A DNA stretch of 64,000 nt from Enoplolaimus lenunculus (Eukaryota > Nematoda > Enoplea > Enoplida > Thoracostomopsidae), in NCBI GenBank assembly GCA_030248215.1, contig JASANG010001382.1:62001-126000 (forward strand), read 5' to 3'. Numbering within the stretch: position 1 is the stretch's first letter; each line of letters starts with the position of its first letter. A model generated the notes under the pieces. The model was not told the origin of the DNA. It saw nothing but the letters and a program-made list of their open reading frames with translations, and did no database searches. Both the position numbers and the translations under genes were made by a program. This document shows, piece after piece, positions 1 to 10,775 of the stretch.

Positions 1-289
1 GAAACAATGGCTCTAGAAGTTTAATTTTCAGTCGAGGGTTCATATTTTGTACTGTGTAAAGCAACTATCATCAGTTAGTAATAGGTTTTCAAACTCACTA
101 GCTATTGTCGTTGTTGAACTCAAAAATGATGTAGGTGTAGAGCAAAGCATATGCTAGAAATGTGCTGAATTTTGAGTCTCACCTTGCACTGGTTCGAAAG
201 TTACAAGAACTTTAATTCTAAACAGTAGCAGGATTTTAGTGTAGGTTTATCTTTAGACTATATGTTTCTTAAAGCCTTATTCACACGTG

Positions 290-514
290 CACTGTAAATT
301 GCAGTGAGTTTTTAACTCAAAATGAGTTGAATTATTCATTCTCAGTTAGGACTATCAGAACTCAGAATCCTGAGTTGATTCAACTCATTCTGATTTAATT
401 AATCAACTTCCCCGGTACCAACACGACTCAGTGTATAAGAATCAACAAAACTCAGAATGAGCTATCATAACGTTCCATCCGAGTTGATTAATTAACTCAT
501 TGGAATTTACAGTG
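290..514. mobile_element. Foldback MITE, CACTGTAAATT ends
   Basis: Both ends carry the inverted sequence CACTGTAAATT / AATTTACAGTG, and the interior is rich in the complementary words GAGTTGA and TCAACTC, so most of the 225 bp can fold on itself. There is no coding capacity. The target duplication is ambiguous (TG or TGCA). The class of transposase that moved it cannot be told from the ends. Confidence 0.6.
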
Positions 515-754
515 TGCAAGTTTTTGCAGCGGTAAATTATATGCTTTAAATTGTCAAATTTTGTTCCGTCCACGTACCATTCAGGTACATATAACTCCGT
601 TACTCGACAATGATATCCTTTAATTAGGATTTTTGGACTCCATCCATTGGGACTAATGACCCAACAAAACAATACAAACTACGGTTGATTCAAATTCAAA
701 ATAAAAACTCGTTTATCACCGTTTGTAGTTGTTTTTGTCAATGCAGCAGGTCAA

Positions 755-858
755 AATAGACGCCCAAAACCTAAACCTAAGCCTAAGGTAGAAAAATCGT
801 CGAAAGCATAAGCTTATTCTATTGTGATCCCACGCAGAAACGGAACGTTTCGGATAAC
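755..858 (+). mobile_element. Relic of hAT-like TTAGGC element (type 2)
   Basis: A short run of CCTAAGCCTAAG is followed by AAGCTTATTCTATTGTGATCCCAC and a degraded copy of the type 2 right end (CAGAAACGGAACGTT). The left terminal repeat is not recognisable, so this is a decayed fragment of the family seen whole at 1855-2112. Confidence 0.45.
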
Positions 859-1313
859 AATTTAACAACATCATTCACTATTGTGAACGTTTTATTTAAG
901 CATTATTCTATATTTGGAATCAAAATAATTGTTCAACGTACTGGACGGACGGCTGGTAATTTCAAATCTTCAAAATGAATGTCATTAAGCAACTCTAACT
1001 GACTACAGAACTTGAAATTTTGGGATATGCTATGTAAAGTGCTTCCTATATGCACAAATTGTAGTTTAGAATAATATGTAGAAATATAGTAGTTAATTAA
1101 AATACCGTACTGTCAGGCTTGTTTACTCCAGCGCTGGAACGATGCCCAAAATACGTATGTGAGGCGTTCCAGCTTTAATATATAGATATAGGGCCGATAT
1201 TAAGATATCAGCCCTTCAGCTCATAATCATTCTATCTACTGTAAGTAGGGGCAATATGTCTTATATCGCACAGGCGGCATCCTTTGATGTGGGCAATAAA
1301 TATATATTTGAAT
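859..1313. other. Intergenic DNA, nothing recognised
   Basis: AT-rich DNA with no convincing open frame, RNA gene or repeat family seen elsewhere in the window. Confidence 0.6.
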
Positions 1314-1566
1314 GGGTAGGAACCAGGACTTCTGACCTTTCAACTAAGCAGCTGGAAAAGCGGGCCTCCGGAGCGCGGATCAAACTCTCAGCCTACGCAT
1401 CCTTAAGGGACACTCTACCACTGCGCCACGTAGCCCGGCCCTCCAACTGTTTCTATCGTCGAGTATGTGTGTGTCGACCGTGTGCTGCCAGCAAGCATAC
1501 ATACAGTGCGCTGTACTATATTGAATGTGCACATAACGGACAAGCATGTCTCACACGCTTACAGTA
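1314..1566 (-). mobile_element. tRNA-derived SINE-like element, minus orientation
   Basis: Read on the minus strand this matches the two head-to-tail units at 61762-62379. It holds a tRNA-like stretch with an A box (TGGCGCAGTGG) and a B box (GTTTGATCC), the internal promoter pattern of RNA polymerase III. The upstream part, ending at CATGTCTCACACGCTTACAG on the plus strand, is conserved between copies, as is the tail with GCTTTTCCAGCTG. The tRNA-like fold is imperfect, so it is a SINE relic and not a working tRNA. The 103-codon open frame across it is a by-product. Confidence 0.65.
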
Positions 1567-1854
1567 ACTGCATCGACTCACTTTCGTTGTCGCATGTCCG
1601 CTTGTTGATTTGCTGCTACCAGATCCCATGACGTTCCACCTTACCAAGTATTTTCTTTACAAGTCATGATTATAATAAAGCGAAAAAATTTCGTAAAATA
1701 CTGAAAATTACCAAAATTTTGGTCTGTTAGTCGCCTTTAATGGGTTTAAGCCGAGACTAATTGCGCAATTCGAACTAAGAACCGTATTCCCAGCTGTGTC
1801 ACTTATCGTCAGTTTAAAGTCCGTCCGTCAAATGCGGAAAATGTGCCAAATTTC

Positions 1855-2112
1855 AGCCAATGTAAAGAACAGGGTCGGAATAGTATTATAAAGCATATTC
1901 CTAAGCCTAAGCTTAAGCCTGAGCCTAAGCGTAAGAATGATCATATTTCTAAGCCTAAGCCTAAGCCTAAGCCTAAGAGAAAGAATGTACATATTCCTAA
2001 GCCTAAGCCTAAACCTAAGCCTAAAAGCCAAACAAAGAATTAGTCTAAAGCTTAAGCTTACTCTATTGCAGTCCAACAGAAAGACGTTCCGCCTCTGATC
2101 TTCACATGGGCC
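1855..2112 (+). mobile_element. hAT-like MITE with TTAGGC core (type 2), complete
   Basis: Terminal inverted repeats read AGCCAATGTAAAGAACAGGG on the left and CCTGATCTTCACATGGGCC on the right (the canonical right end has CTTTACATGGGCC). The element is flanked by a perfect 8-bp target duplication, CAAATTTC, at 1847-1854 and 2113-2120; 8 bp is the hAT hallmark. The core is three blocks of CCTAAG/CTTAGG hexamers separated by spacers of the form CGTAAGAATGATCATATT. The Lys-Pro and Leu-Arg open frames here are translations of the hexamer array. No transposase is encoded. Confidence 0.85.
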
Positions 2113-2265
2113 CAAATTTCGAAGATCCATATGCGTTTGTTTAAAACACGGCAGAATCCCGGTAAACGAATGATAAGTGGTATACACATTTGAGAATAAG
2201 GCACAAGGACTTTGGCACTTATCTGATTATATATGCACATGTCGTAAGCTATTCTAGGCTTTAGG

Positions 2266-2650
2266 CCCGGGTGCAACCGGATTTATAAAATACTGGAACC
2301 GGAAAATAAAAATACTTTTTACCAAAAATTTATTGTTAACTCTAGGAATTTTACCCTTTTTAATGCTGTAAACACACCATTTAGAATGTTAAAATTTTGA
2401 AACAGACGCCGTAGGTGGACACATACAAATTATGGAGTATGGCACAAATTGATAATTTTGGCAATACACGATCAAACAATTTTAGGCGAAAAGTTAGAAT
2501 AATATGTCAATTTTTGTTAAATTTTCAAATGAGAAAAAATTTTCAATACCGAAAATGCCAGAAAATCCCGATGAAAAAATGCTGGTTTTATGTCCGGAAC
2601 CGGTTAGTGAAAAATACCGGATTTCCCAACCGGGACCGGATTTGTGGCCC
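2266..2650. mobile_element. Relic of CAGGGTGCAACCGG-type element
   Basis: The left end CCGGGTGCAACCGGATTT and the repeated words ACCGGA and GGAACCGG match the family seen complete at 32077-32461. The right end is degraded near GGATTTGTGGCCCAGTTTG. No target duplication is visible. Confidence 0.5.
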
Positions 2651-2746
2651 AGTTTGACAAAAAGGTCTCTACGCTTTATATAAAGTTTAGAGAAATTTGG
2701 CACAGATGAAACGCTGATTATATAGTTCACGGTGCTTATTAGGTTA

Positions 2747-3185
2747 CTGTACCGACCCGAATAAGAGGGGAGTAATAGGAGTGGGTCCCCGTTTTGAGTC
2801 CAAATCAATAGGAGTCAGTATTTCTAATAAGAGACCGTAAGCGTATAGAGTCCCTGAACCCTAGAGTCCATAAATTTCAATTATCTCTAGTTGTAGTGCA
2901 TAAATGACTCCAGGAACAAAAAGTTGAGTTGGAAACTTTAAAGCATACTTATGTTTTGAAAGAACATTCTTAAGTATAAGCTTGTATTTATTGTTAAAGG
3001 TTTTGATACAAAACAAGCGTTTAATTCAACGGATAATTGCAGTACCGGATATATATCAGTAACGAAGAGGCTCCGGAGGGCGAGGGCGGGTAAAGCAAAT
3101 AACAGTCCGTAACGGAACAACAGGTAGGTACCCTCTGGAGAGGCTAAATAAATATCAATCACCCCTCTTATTCGGGTCACTACAG
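2747..3185 (+). mobile_element. TA-flanked MITE, GACCCGAATAAGAGG ends
   Basis: The ends CTGTACCGACCCGAATAAGA and TCTTATTCGGGTCACTACAG are inverted repeats flanked by TA, as expected for Tc1/mariner-type insertion. The same family is seen at 60979-61392 and, inverted and eroded, at 11535-11988. The interior has several words of the form GAGTCC and CCCTAG but no long frame with a transposase signature. Confidence 0.7.
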
Positions 3186-3331
3186 TAATACTGATATTGA
3201 ATTCTCACAACAAATTTCCTAACACCAAAAACCAATCAACTCTCAGTTTTGAGGTGCATTAAATGTGTTTTTAGGTGAAAACAAAGTTCAACGCACTTTT
3301 TTAATTACAGTCGTTGTGAAAAGATACCTTT

Positions 3332-3605
3332 TTAACCCTTTCTCACATGAATATTTTCTATTTCCCCTGAGACCTACCTTTATGCTAGGATTCGAACTCC
3401 AGTGACTGGAGTGGGAGGTGTATACCATCACCACTCAGCTATAGGAGCTTGACGCTCGAGCCCGAGGGGGCTCTCACGTCTTTCTTGTGGTGATTTAGTA
3501 CTATGTATACGTGTTGCAATTGTTAAACACGGAGCAATATATTATTTAACCTATATATACTACGCTGAGTTGAATATAGGCAACTTAATGTGAGAAGGGT
3601 GTTAA
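3332..3605 (-). mobile_element. piggyBac-like MITE containing a tRNA-like segment
   Basis: The ends are TTAACCCTTTCTCACAT and ATGTGAGAAGGGTGTTAA, inverted repeats bounded by TTAA, which is the target and terminal pattern of piggyBac elements. Read on the minus strand the interior holds an A-box match (TAGCTGAGTGG) and a B-box match (AGTTCGAATCC) about 35 bp apart, as in a tRNA. Other copies lie at 37375-37645, 40178-40384 and 61706-62598. Confidence 0.75.
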
Positions 3606-3993
3606 ACTGAAATATCTGTTTTCCATTTCCGCTTCTGTTAATATCACAATCAGGTTTCCGTTATTTTTACTATCCGTTTACAAATAATCTGTTGCGTGTA
3701 TATTACATAATGAATAAATTGCAGCTGCAAGTAACTACTAAAATACGAGTTACAACGAAAATTGCTCAAATTTACCGTTGCAAACACGGCAACCGGTGTT
3801 GAAAACCAAAAATTTCTCGATATGCATAGTTGCATTTCAACGCGTCTATAGCAGTTATCGCTAAGGCCACAAGCTTCTTGTAATATTCTTAGTTTCGGAA
3901 ACCTTGCAAATGTTCACTGTCAACGATATTTTACTGGTTCATTTGTGTTTCGAATACAATGAATACATTACTACATTTGACCAAGTTGGCATA

Positions 3994-4020
3994 GTTGGTG
4001 TTGTTGTTGTTGTTGTTGTC
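3994..4020. repeat. GTT microsatellite
   Basis: About seven near-perfect copies of GTT. Confidence 0.85.
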
Positions 4021-4854
4021 ATAACAACATCGGTTTCTCGTTGAATCTTGCTCTCATTTTTGAAATGGTGCTAGCCAGAATAGTCGCTAAAGTAGGTTTT
4101 GACAAAACATTCGAGTTATAGCCTTAATTATAACACAATATTTCAAATGAAGCCTAAGGACTCTAGTTGAAACGGGTGCCGAAGCGGACGGCAAGAGTAG
4201 TTTTCGGCCTAAAAATTCTGTTTGCCTGAACAGCCGTTTTGGCTGGTGTTGTATGTTAATACGCAGGACGTATTAATGACATAAGTTTCGCGACTCAATC
4301 ATATTGATATGACACTAGTGTGATATGGATTTATGTTCTTGAGAGATTATATACTGAAAAAACAACATTTGGAGACAAATTGTTTAAAAATTGTAACATT
4401 AAAAATCTGTGATTTGAAATCAGCCCAATTTCATGCAAGTATCCGATTTGGAATTAAGTAATGGTTCATTTTTAATCAGAGCGTCCCTAATTTTTAGAAA
4501 CACGGTGCCTAAGTACAGTATGACGACAGGAATACGAATAATACAATAGGTTTCGGTCTATTGACAACGGTACAGTGTCGTAAAAAAGGTTCTGTATTAA
4601 TTTTGAAGCTTATTTGGTTCGAAGCTGCACAGCTCGATGAGTCATACAATGGAGGTGTATAACCATGGAAATCTTTCGGAATTATGAGGCATGGCGATTG
4701 AGCCTTGATGGGGAATCGCAAAATGCAGTTTAGTTTTTCTTGAATAAATGTGAAATTTTTCTGCAGAATTTGTAGATAAGGATTTTGAAAAAAAACAGTT
4801 TTATGACATACATATTTATATAATTAAAGCTGAAATGCCTCGCGTACGTGCTTT

Positions 4855-5015
4855 GGGCAACTTTCGAGCATTACGCTGTTTACAATATTTTCTTAAAACA
4901 GAAATGTGATTGGTCTGTGAACAACATATGTATTGTGGGCAACTTTCCAGCATTACGTTGTTTACAATATTTTATTAAAACAGAAATGTGGTTTATCAAT
5001 GAATTAAATATTTAC
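4855..5015. repeat. 81-bp direct duplication
   Basis: Two adjacent copies start at GGGCAACTTTC and contain TTTACAATATTTTCTTAAAA and TTTACAATATTTTATTAAAA, offset by 81 bp. A third diverged copy lies at about 7025-7075 (GGGCAACGTTCCAG, TTTACAATATTTTCTTAGAG), so this is part of a dispersed repeat and not just a local event. Confidence 0.7.
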
Positions 5016-5788
5016 ACTTAGATTGTTTTGCATTTGCTACCTTTTGCGTGTTGCGCAAAGCCGGCAGAGTAGTATATAATTAAAGCTGTAGCTCTCCAAC
5101 CACGTATTTTGGGTACTGTTCCTGCTGATTTTTATAACAAAATGTATATTTTGGAAAAGTTTTAATATATGATATAGTAGATTGTACAATTATGTATTTT
5201 TTTGCAAAATATTAAATTTCGTTAAGGCATTTTTTGCAAGAAATCTGTTAATCCAGGTTGCACAAATATTGCAACCGTTTTGACCACTGACAGTAATATT
5301 TATACGCATAACAGTTATTTTTTGGCATTTTATTTCGAGCCAATAACAGAATCTGTCTTTAGGCTTGTGCTAAGAGGAGACCAAACATCGATATAGGAGT
5401 GTGAGGTTGTAAGTGGTCAAGAGAAGTGTAGAAAGACTTGGAATTAAATGGAAAACGTAAATCAGAAGGAAAAAACGACAAAGGCAACTTTCTTGCAGTA
5501 AAAACACGAAATATTTGGCACCAAAAATAACATCGACAATGCGATTAGTAGTGAAATTCAACAAATTGATGAACGGTAAAGGTCTAAAAACCAATGTGTA
5601 ATATTCTCAACTGCGTGCAGCATCTGTCACCGGTCGTCAAAACATGAATACGATATTCGAAATCTTCGCTGAAACTTATATCTCGAAAAGATTTTGAAAA
5701 GCAAAAAATTATAATCCGATAGTGGACGTTACTAATCGATCTGTAATTCAGCTGACGTTGCTCAAAACTGTACCGACATTCCGTTTTC

Positions 5789-6425
5789 GGCCCATGTTAC
5801 TTTAAGCGGCGTGCAGGTTTCTGGCGGGTCTATACAAATGGTTTAGATTCTAGATTACATTTTTTGCTTAAGCTTAGGCTTAGGCTTAGGAACACATTTT
5901 TGTAACGCTTAGGCTTAGGCTTAGACTTAGGAATACGCTTTTGCAACGCTTAGGCTTAGGCTTAGGCTTAGGAATACGCTTTTGCAACGCTTAGGCTTAG
6001 GCTTAGGAATACGGTTTAGCAACGCTTAGGCTTAGGCTCAGGCTTAGGAATACGCTTTTGCAACGCTTAGGCTTAGGCTTAGGCTTAGGAATAGGCTTTT
6101 GCAACGCTTAGGCTTAGGCTTAGGCTTAGGAATACGCTTTTGCAACGCTTAGGCTCAGGCTTAGGAATACGCTTTTGCAACGCTTAGGCTTAGGCTTAGG
6201 CTTAGGAATAGGCTTTTGCAACGCTTAAGCTCAGGCTTAGGAATACGCTTTTGCAACGCTTAGGCTTAGGCTTAGGAATACGCTTTTGCAACGCTTAGGC
6301 TTAGGCTTAGGAATACGCTTTTGCAACGCTTAGGCTTAGGCTTAGGAATACGCTTTTGCAACGCTTAGGCTTAGGCTTAGGAATACGCTTAATCTACTGT
6401 TACGTCCCATAAAGTAACATTGGCC
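5789..6425 (-). mobile_element. hAT-like MITE (type 1) with expanded TTAGGC minisatellite
   Basis: The ends GGCCCATGTTACTTTAAG and AAAGTAACATTGGCC are the type 1 terminal inverted repeats. The core is about 13 units of 30-42 bp, each made of two to four TTAGGC hexamers followed by AATACGCTTTTGCAACGC, so a higher-order repeat has grown inside the element. Other type 1 copies carry only one or two such units. No clear target duplication remains. Confidence 0.8.
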
Positions 6426-6655
6426 AGTTTTGTATCGTTAAATAAGAAGTCACAAGAAAATATTAAATTTTATAAAAAAATAGCATCGTTCCAAAATTTA
6501 TAACTGCTGCATTGAAACTGGGCTGATCCACTTTTACCATCATTGATTACAGAGAGAGCTTGCGATGCTTGATCCAGAGGACGTTGTTATTGTGTAGATT
6601 TTGCACTGCGCATACATGTAACATATTAACAGACTATGCTGCTCATAGTATACTT

Positions 6656-6841
6656 GGTCCATGAAACATTAAGGGGCGTCCAGGTTTCGGGTGGGTCTAT
6701 AAAAGAGTAGGTTTAGCTTCTAGATTACATTTTTTTGCTTATGGTTAGGCTTTAGGCTTAAGCTAAGGCTTAGGCTTAGGCTTGCTTAGGCTTAGGAATA
6801 CGCTTTAGTCGACTGTTTCGCCACTTAGAGTAACATTAACC
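6656..6841 (-). mobile_element. hAT-like MITE (type 1), complete
   Basis: It is bounded by GGTCCATGAAACATTAAGGG and TAGAGTAACATTAACC and flanked by a perfect 8-bp target duplication, GTATACTT, at 6648-6655 and 6842-6849. The interior has a short TTAGGC run. It is the clearest evidence that the type 1 family uses hAT-style 8-bp integration. Confidence 0.85.
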
Positions 6842-6849
6842 GTATACTT

Positions 6850-8752
6850 TATGCGATAAAGGGTTACAATTGCGTCTTGTTTTAAAACACAGGTGATGTT
6901 CGCTGAATAGGAATAAAGTAAAGTTGAAACAGAGTGGCACGTTCATGAGTACCAAAATTTTGATTACTGTAATTGTTAATAAATCTATATACCTAATTGA
7001 AGCTGAAAGGCCTCAACGTGTTTTGGGCAACGTTCCAGTATTACTTTGTTTACAATATTTTCTTAGAGCAGAAACGTGTTGTTCTCAAAAAAAATATTGC
7101 ATACATTCGCTACCTTTGCGCATTGGCATGAAACAAAATGTAACACCGGGCGTTGCGTTTTCGGTCGACCCCTTCTTGTTTAGCGGGGAGGGGGGTCACT
7201 GTCATCAATAAAACCCTAAATTAAACTATAAGCGGATCAATTTGTTGCCGGATACATAAAGTGAAATGGTTCGCACAGGTTGTACCCCCTCTAAATATAG
7301 GAGGTGTAGGCCTAAAACGCAACGCGTGCCGGGTACATTCTTTTCTACACAGAATGTACCCAGTTACATACTCTTGTTAAAGTATGCATCATCCACCCTT
7401 GCTAAAATCAAGCTGTTCTCGTCTGTCAAGATGCGAATTCATTGTTAACTAAAGCCCAGCATTTTCGCAATAACCAATTTATCGATTACACCCATTGGTT
7501 AAAGTGCAATCAGCTTAATTAATAGCACAAAATTTAGCTCAAAATCAGCCAATCAGAAAGTATCTAAGTGTTTCTAGACTGATTTTGATTCGCAGTATGA
7601 AACTGATCTAATGATATTCTTAGTGAAATTGTAAGCTTGGAATATCGAATTTCCTAACTGCAAAATGTTTCTGCTTCACTTTGATTACAGCTGTTTAACC
7701 AGTATATGGCTGGTTCGTTAATATCTTGCGAAGAATATGTAAACAAAAATTCAAAAATATAGAATTGCTCAGGATGGCGGAGTACTTTTTGATTATTTTA
7801 CAAAAAACACATAAATTGCCGCATGGCGTCGCAATGATCAACGCAAATTTGTGACTTTCGACGCCAATCGCCGCGTACGTGTTATTCCACGAACTCACCA
7901 GTAATGTTTATACTGCGGTCCGGACCTTTAACTGTAAATTTGGTGACCGTCTCAATCAAGTTCAACCTGACTCCTCAAAATAATATTTCTGATATTTAAG
8001 AAAAAAATTTCTTACATTTAACAAATATAATTATCAACGTGCAATTGAAAAGTATTTGTGTTATAAGAGAAAAGTTTTCAAAAAAGTTTCGAAACATAAA
8101 GTTTGAAAATAAACGTTTTCCAGTTATTTTTAGACAAATTATTGTCTTAAATATCAGAACAACTTTTCAGATTTGCCGCAGAAAATACTTTTCTGAATAA
8201 TAAATTCAGAAATAGAATTTTTTGTGCGCAAAAGATGCTGGCCTGTGACCCATCTCACCCTTAAACAGCTGCCTTTAATCCGCTTGCTTATCTACTGCAG
8301 AATTATTATGTAAACTACCGTTATTATAGCTTAATACTTGTAAAAGCATCATGAAACAAACCTTTCACAGACAGTAAACCCCTGTTAATACAGAGAGAGT
8401 CAATTATTCAGATAAAGGCTCAAAAAACATGAGGTTGTATATTAATATCGTTTTAGTTACCAAGGTGGATATAATTTACCATTATCGTTCACTGTCAAAC
8501 AGTCAGTGTAAGCAATGGGTATTTGCATGGTAACGCAAACTCTGTTAGCCAAATACACCGTGAATCATAGCCTGTTGTATGGTCGGCCCATGTATTTGAA
8601 CAGGCCGGATCGTTTTCCGGAGGGGCTGTAATGGAGTCAGTTTAAGTAATTCGAAATTTCTTCGACTTGACAATTTGTCCCCCATCATTATGCTTAAGCT
8701 AATATTTGGAATAACACTTAATACGAGACTATGATAATATTATTTGTTCATA
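6850..8752. other. Intergenic DNA without a recognised gene
   Basis: It contains a diverged copy of the 4855-5015 repeat near 7025. A 95-codon open frame over that repeat and a 60-codon frame after it have no family match and no conserved splice signals, so neither is called. Confidence 0.55.
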
Positions 8753-8963
8753 CACTGCAAAAAAATGGTGAGTCAAATTGACAATCTCCGAAATAAGCTT
8801 TTCCGGACTACACAAACTGAGTCAATTTCAGCTCCGCCAAAGTCAAACGTGCGACTTAATGAGTCAAATTTGACTGTGGCGGAGCCGAATTTGACTCCGT
8901 TTGTACAGTCCCGTAGAGCCTACTTTGGTGAGAGTCAATTTGACTCACCATTTTTGTTCAGTG
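8753..8963. mobile_element. Near-palindromic TA-flanked MITE (GAGTCAAATT family)
   Basis: It starts CACTGCAAAAAAATGGTGAG and ends ACTCACCATTTTTGTTCAGTG, flanked by TA on both sides. Almost the whole 211 bp is an inverted repeat centred near 8860, built from GAGTCAAATTTGACTC-type words. Copies lie at 19083, 25250, 27767 and 38070. TA duplication points to a Tc1/mariner-type transposase acting in trans. Confidence 0.8.
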
Positions 8964-9097
8964 TAGGCTTTTAGGACAATGTTGGACTACAAGTTGTCGA
9001 GCGACAAAATTATCACAGATTCGTCTGTGGCTTCGGCTTCAGCAAATTTTTTTGCCAGAATCGCTCAATTATGTTGCGGGCAACTTAGGAATGATAA

Positions 9098-9300
9098 CCA
9101 CTTTCTCGCATGAATATTTTCTATTTTATTATTAATTATCACACTCGTTTCTCGACTGAAATTCGGTGTACGATCACCACTTAGCTATAGGTGCTTGTCA
9201 CTCGACAGTACAGAGCGGTGGGATTGTAATACGTCTTGTAAAGTTTTTGTTCAAAGCATGCAGTTTTAGCAATTGTTAAATATTGTGCAGTGTACATTTA
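9098..9300 (-). mobile_element. Decayed piggyBac-like MITE with tRNA-like segment
   Basis: CTTTCTCGCATGAATATTTT, CACCACTTAGCTATAGGTGCTTG and AGCAATTGTTAAATATTGTG match successive parts of the 3332-3605 element in the same order, with the right end missing. Confidence 0.55.
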
Positions 9301-9336
9301 AACTTTGATGCAATTTTAGAATTATTAGGGAATCCC

Positions 9337-9549
9337 GGCCAATGTAAAGAACAATGGCGGAACAGTATTTAAGCATATTCCTAAACCTAAGCCTCAATCT
9401 GAGCATAAGCCTAAACCTAAGCCTAAGCGTAAGAATGAGCATATTCCTAAGTCTAAGCCTAAGCCAAGCAAAAAAATTAGTCTAAAGCTTAAGCTTACTC
9501 TATTGTAGTCCCACAGAAAAACGTTCCGCCCCTGATCTTTACATGGACC
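9337..9549 (+). mobile_element. hAT-like MITE with TTAGGC core (type 2)
   Basis: The left end GGCCAATGTAAAGAACAATG and right end CGCCCCTGATCTTTACATGG are the type 2 inverted repeats around a CCTAAG array. It is followed after 2 bp by a type 1 element, and the shared junction leaves no readable 8-bp duplication. Confidence 0.75.
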
Positions 9550-9551
9550 AG

Positions 9552-9749
9552 GGCCAATGTTACGTTTAGGGGCATAAAAGTAAATTAAGCGTATTCCTAA
9601 GCCAAAACCTAAGCGTTGAAAAACGGCTGTTCCTAAGCGTAAAGTATAAGCCTAAGCCTAATCGTAAGCAAAACCTGAAATCTAGAATCTAAGCCTTACT
9701 CTTTTACAGACCCACCAAAAACCTGGACGTCCCGAAACATAACATGGCC
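9552..9749 (+). mobile_element. hAT-like MITE with TTAGGC core (type 1)
   Basis: The left end GGCCAATGTTACGTTTAGGG and the right end ACGTCCCGAAACATAACATG are type 1 repeats with a CCTAAG core. It abuts the type 2 element on its left. Confidence 0.75.
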
Positions 9750-10536
9750 TCATTAAGTATGGAAACACAAAACCTAACATTAAAATGGTAACAAGTTTAA
9801 TTAAAGTTGTAATTTGAAACTTTAGATAAAGAAAAGTCAACACAGCTACGCTGTTGTATTCGTACGTCACCGAACGTCGCTGCGTGCTAGTTTGCGTCGC
9901 CGGCCGTCGCTTAAACAGTAGTTTCATATACAACGCGCAATGCTGTACGCTTCCGAGCGTCGATTTTTCAAAAATTTAATTTTCCTTTCGACGCACATCG
10001 CCGCTCTGCGATGGACGGCGGCTCATAGCACAACAAAATACAACGCAACACCAAATTAATGAAAAAAAATATCGAAAAACAACAACAAACCGCAGGGTCA
10101 AACCGGTGTTGGCAATTTTTAACGATAAACCCGAAAACGTTCCAGTTTGAACGAGAAATTTGTGACGGCAGGCGGGCTGGCAAAAGTTATGAAACGCAAT
10201 TTTTACTATACGCTTTATACGTGTCATTTTCCGACTGGATTAATTGTGAAAAATTGTAAGGTAGGGACCTTAGCATTTTATCGCAAAAAACTTTCTGACG
10301 AAGGGTTCTTCCTTCTGGATTCGATGGTACAAACACTGAATGCAATTGGATTAAATTTATGTTAGTTGTAACTGAAAATTGTTAAGACATTACAAAATTG
10401 AAATTCTTTCATTGGGTTTACCTTATGCGCCAGGAATTGACCCACAATACAAACAAAATGAACAAATAAATAAACACAGCCTGCGTTTAGGTTCAGAAGG
10501 CTTTAAAGATTTTCACACATTCCGATTCGATATTTA
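9750..10536. other. Intergenic DNA with a dispersed repeat
   Basis: About 50 bp near 10160-10205 (GGCGGGCTGGCAAAAGTTAT and flanks) recur inverted at about 29699-29752. The overlapping short frames on both strands at 9968-10365 run through this repeat and are not called as genes. Confidence 0.55.
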
Positions 10537-10775
10537 GGCCAATGTAAAGAACAGGGGCGGAATAGTCAGCATATTCCTAAGCCTAAGCCTAAGCCTAAGC
10601 GTAAGAATGAGCATATTCCTAAGCCTAAGCCAAAGCCTAAGCCTAAGCGTAAGAGTGAGCATATTCCTAAGCCTAAGCCAAAACCTAAGCCTATGCGTAA
10701 GAGTGAGCATATTCCTAAGCCTAGCCTACGCCTAAGCCTAAAGCCAAGCAAAAAATTAGTCTAAAGTTTAAGCTT
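10537..10775 (+). mobile_element. hAT-like TTAGGC MITE (type 2), right end missing
   Basis: It starts GGCCAATGTAAAGAACAGGG and has four CCTAAG blocks separated by CGTAAGAGTGAGCATATT spacers, the longest type 2 array in the window. The copy stops after GTCTAAAGTTTAAGCTTAC, so the usual right terminal repeat is lost. The antisense Leu-Gly frame is a translation of the hexamers. Confidence 0.75.

Larger units (their letters stand above)
3606..5788. other. Intergenic DNA without a recognised gene
   Basis: This holds a GTT microsatellite near 4000 and an 81-bp direct duplication near 4900, entered separately. Short open frames up to 74 codons have no recognisable domain or splice context. Confidence 0.6.

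Noticed and set aside
1843-2187. Open frames rich in Lys-Pro or Leu-Arg (also at 10566-10751 and 37038-37301)
   Set aside because: They are translations of CCTAAG/CTTAGG hexamers within MITEs, present in several frames and both strands.
5880-6395. Regularly spaced repeats that look a little like a CRISPR array
   Set aside because: The intervals are themselves repeats of TTAGGC and the whole lies between transposon ends; there are no unique spacers, and the window is eukaryotic.
5880-6395. A true telomere or an old chromosome fusion point
   Set aside because: The hexamers are short, interrupted, scattered over the whole window in both orientations, and bounded by transposon ends with target duplications.
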